Below are positions 14,116 through 15,172 of a DNA stretch of 15,172 nucleotides, piece after piece. The stretch lies in the NCBI GenBank assembly GCA_046262435.1, contig JBHEMT010000095.1:1-15172 (forward strand). Reading direction: 5' to 3'. The position numbers and the translations under genes were made by a program. Each line of letters begins with the position of its first letter. Position 1 is the first letter of the stretch. The notes below the pieces were generated by a model, which was not told the DNA's origin, ran no database searches, and worked only from the letters and a program-made list of their open reading frames with translations. This stretch comes from JBHEMT01 sp046262435. GTDB lineage: Bacteria; Chloroflexota; Dormibacteria; Aeolococcales; Aeolococcaceae.

Positions 14116-14595
14116 ATGCCCAGAACGGCAGCCGGCGGCGGTGAGGCCGGGGACGCGCTCAGCCTGCACGGTACCCCAAGTTCCGAGTCGGCTCTGCAGA
14201 TCGCGCGAGCTCCCGACGGAGCCTGGTCCGCGCGGATGACCCTCGCCGGCATGGTGGCTAGCACGCTCGTCGACGGCCATCGTGCGGCGGAGCTCGGCTG
14301 GAGAGCCAGCGAGTCGCGCATCGGCTCATCTCCCGGCGGCCTGCGCGAGCTGATGGCCTTCCTGTCTGAGCATGCGGCGGGCTGGGAGGATGAGGAGACC
14401 TGGCTGTCCCGCGACGGCCGCCTCCAGCTTGGCTTCACCCACCAGGGCGGCGACTCGGTGCTGCTCTCCGCTGTGCTCCGGCAGTCGTTCCCCAGCGGCT
14501 GGGTTGCCTACGGCAAGTTCGAGCTCAACGCCGCCACCCTGACCACGTTCGCCGAGCAGGTGGCCGGGTTTCTCGCGGTGCCGACCCCCGGCTGA
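14116..14595 (+). CDS. Hypothetical protein, resembling the DUF6228 family
   Basis: It has 159 residues from the ATG at 14116; an upstream in-frame ATG at 14023 would add a Pro/Ala/Arg-rich stretch across the divergent promoter region and is disfavoured. The first 20 residues are low-complexity. The rest looks like a compact alpha/beta domain: a beta-rich N-terminal half, a helix (GLRELMAFLSEHAAGW, about 76-91), a strand pattern EETWLSRDGRLQLGFTH, then SVLLSAVLRQSF and a closing helix. The GW-x-x-E-x-TW-x-S-x-x-G arrangement with a following strand recalls DUF6228 proteins of actinomycetes, which have no established function. That match is from memory of the pattern and is moderate. It converges on treZ with a 48-bp gap. 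Confidence 0.65.
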   Translation: MPRTAAGGGEAGDALSLHGTPSSESALQIARAPDGAWSARMTLAGMVASTLVDGHRAAELGWRASESRIGSSPGGLRELMAFLSEHAAGWEDEETWLSRDGRLQLGFTHQGGDSVLLSAVLRQSFPSGWVAYGKFELNAATLTTFAEQVAGFLAVPTPG

Positions 14596-14643
14596 CCACC
14601 GCCACCGTGGGACGGCTGCTCGGGGTACCGCAGCGCTGCTCGT
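14596..14643. other. Short convergent spacer
   Basis: These 48 bp lie between the ends of two convergent genes. A 10-bp palindrome, GCAGCGCTGC (14630-14639), is present, but no hairpin followed by a T-run on either strand. No canonical intrinsic terminator can be called. Confidence 0.4.
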
Positions 14644-15172
14644 TTATCCGGCGGTCCGCCACACCCCCACCGACCGCGCAGGCAGGTGGATGGTCTCGCC
14701 GTCCCAAACTGCGCCCGGCCCCGAGCTGAGCGCCGGGGCCGCCGGTACGGCGGCTGCGTGCTCCTCCAGCTCAGCCGGCTGCTCGCCGAGGTTGCAGGCC
14801 ACCAGCAGCCCGGGCCGGCGCAGCACCAGGGTGCTCCGTTGCTCATTCACGTCGACAGTCACCGCCTCGCGCCCGCCCGCGTGCAGACCGGCCTCGCGGC
14901 GCAACGACAGGAGCGCCCGCACCCACTCCAGCTGCTCGGCGTGCCCGGGCTCGCCCAGCTCGGTCCACGTCAGCCGGGAGCGCTCGAAGGTCGCCATCGC
15001 CTGGGGGTCGGGAACGTCGTCGGGGCTCCAGCCGAAGGAGGCGAACTCGTTGCGCCGGCCGTGACTCACCGCCGCGGCGAGCTCGCCGTCCTGGTGGTCG
15101 GTGAAGTACTGGAAGGGCGTGGACGCCGCCCACTCCTCACCCTGGAAGAGCAGCGGCACGAAGGGCGAGAGC
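14644..15172 (-). CDS. treZ: Malto-oligosyltrehalose trehalohydrolase (3' part, cut by window edge)
   Basis: Releases trehalose from malto-oligosyltrehalose (the TreY product) in the TreY-TreZ route from glycogen or maltodextrin. Only the last 175 residues are in the window; the frame is open to base 15172. The first visible residues, SPFVPLLFQGEEW, and PFQYFTDH (19-26 of the visible part) are the end of the GH13 barrel region typical of TreZ, followed by GRRNEFASFGW and VPDPQAMATFERSRLTW, also family-specific. The rest is the C-terminal beta-sandwich of GH13 enzymes. Another GH13 member such as a glycogen-branching enzyme is less likely because of the EEWAASTPFQYFTDH string. It ends with TAA at 14644. 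Unlinked to nuo. Confidence 0.9.
   Translation of the reverse strand, partial: LSPFVPLLFQGEEWAASTPFQYFTDHQDGELAAAVSHGRRNEFASFGWSPDDVPDPQAMATFERSRLTWTELGEPGHAEQLEWVRALLSLRREAGLHAGGREAVTVDVNEQRSTLVLRRPGLLVACNLGEQPAELEEHAAAVPAAPALSSGPGAVWDGETIHLPARSVGVWRTAG

Noticed and set aside
13962..14438. 158-codon minus-strand open frame covering the start of the 14116 gene
   Set aside because: Ser/Arg/Pro/Ala-rich shadow that crosses the divergent promoter region and overlaps two better-supported genes.
1..15172. Mobile elements, CRISPR arrays, tRNA/rRNA genes, novel defence or biosynthetic system
   Set aside because: I saw no transposase or integrase motif, no regularly spaced repeats and no RNA-gene signature; the window reads as conserved housekeeping genes plus a few chromosomal neighbours.

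Overview
The window is about two-thirds G+C and is dominated by one minus-strand operon. It encodes the proton-pumping NADH:quinone oxidoreductase (respiratory complex I) in the canonical order nuoA-B-C-D-E-F-G-H-I-J-K-L-M. It reads right to left from about 12.7 kb down to base 1, where nuoM is cut by the window edge; nuoN would be expected just beyond. Separate nuoC and nuoD, a nuoEFG NADH module with the extra N7 iron-sulfur motif in NuoG, high G+C and apparently short-leader promoters suggest an aerobic, high-GC Terrabacteria-type organism (Actinomycetota, Chloroflexota or a Dormibacterota-like lineage). The sequence alone does not fix the phylum.

Layout: 1-1092 nuoM (5' part); 1092-3095 nuoL; 3092-3406 nuoK; 3403-3972 nuoJ; 3969-4607 nuoI; 4622-5674 nuoH; 5671-7764 nuoG; 7767-9065 nuoF; 9082-9768 nuoE; 9830-11119 nuoD; 11116-11700 nuoC; 11707-12327 nuoB; 12324-12695 nuoA. 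Six junctions are 4-bp ATGA/GTGA overlaps and nuoL/nuoM share one base (TGATG), so translation is probably coupled along most of the operon. The clear break is between nuoD and nuoE, where a perfect 16-bp palindrome precedes a strong Shine-Dalgarno. A 216-bp divergent spacer (12696-12911) separates nuoA from a plus-strand short-chain dehydrogenase/reductase (12912-13697). That gene converges on a minus-strand unknown small protein (13694-13996); the two share a palindromic CTAG that supplies both stop codons. A 119-bp divergent spacer then precedes a plus-strand unknown protein resembling DUF6228 (14116-14595), which converges on the 3' end of treZ (14644-15172, cut by the right edge).

How it works together: NuoEFG take electrons from NADH through FMN and a chain of Fe-S clusters. 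NuoB, C, D and I pass them to quinone. NuoA, H, J, K, L and M (with N outside) form the membrane proton-pumping arm. All cluster ligands and the main membrane charged residues are present, with one striking exception: NuoL carries Ala in place of the conserved TM5 glutamate, while NuoM keeps its own. The right-hand genes (SDR, two small unknowns, trehalose synthesis) look like ordinary chromosomal neighbours rather than part of the respiratory system. I found no mobile element, CRISPR array, tRNA or rRNA.
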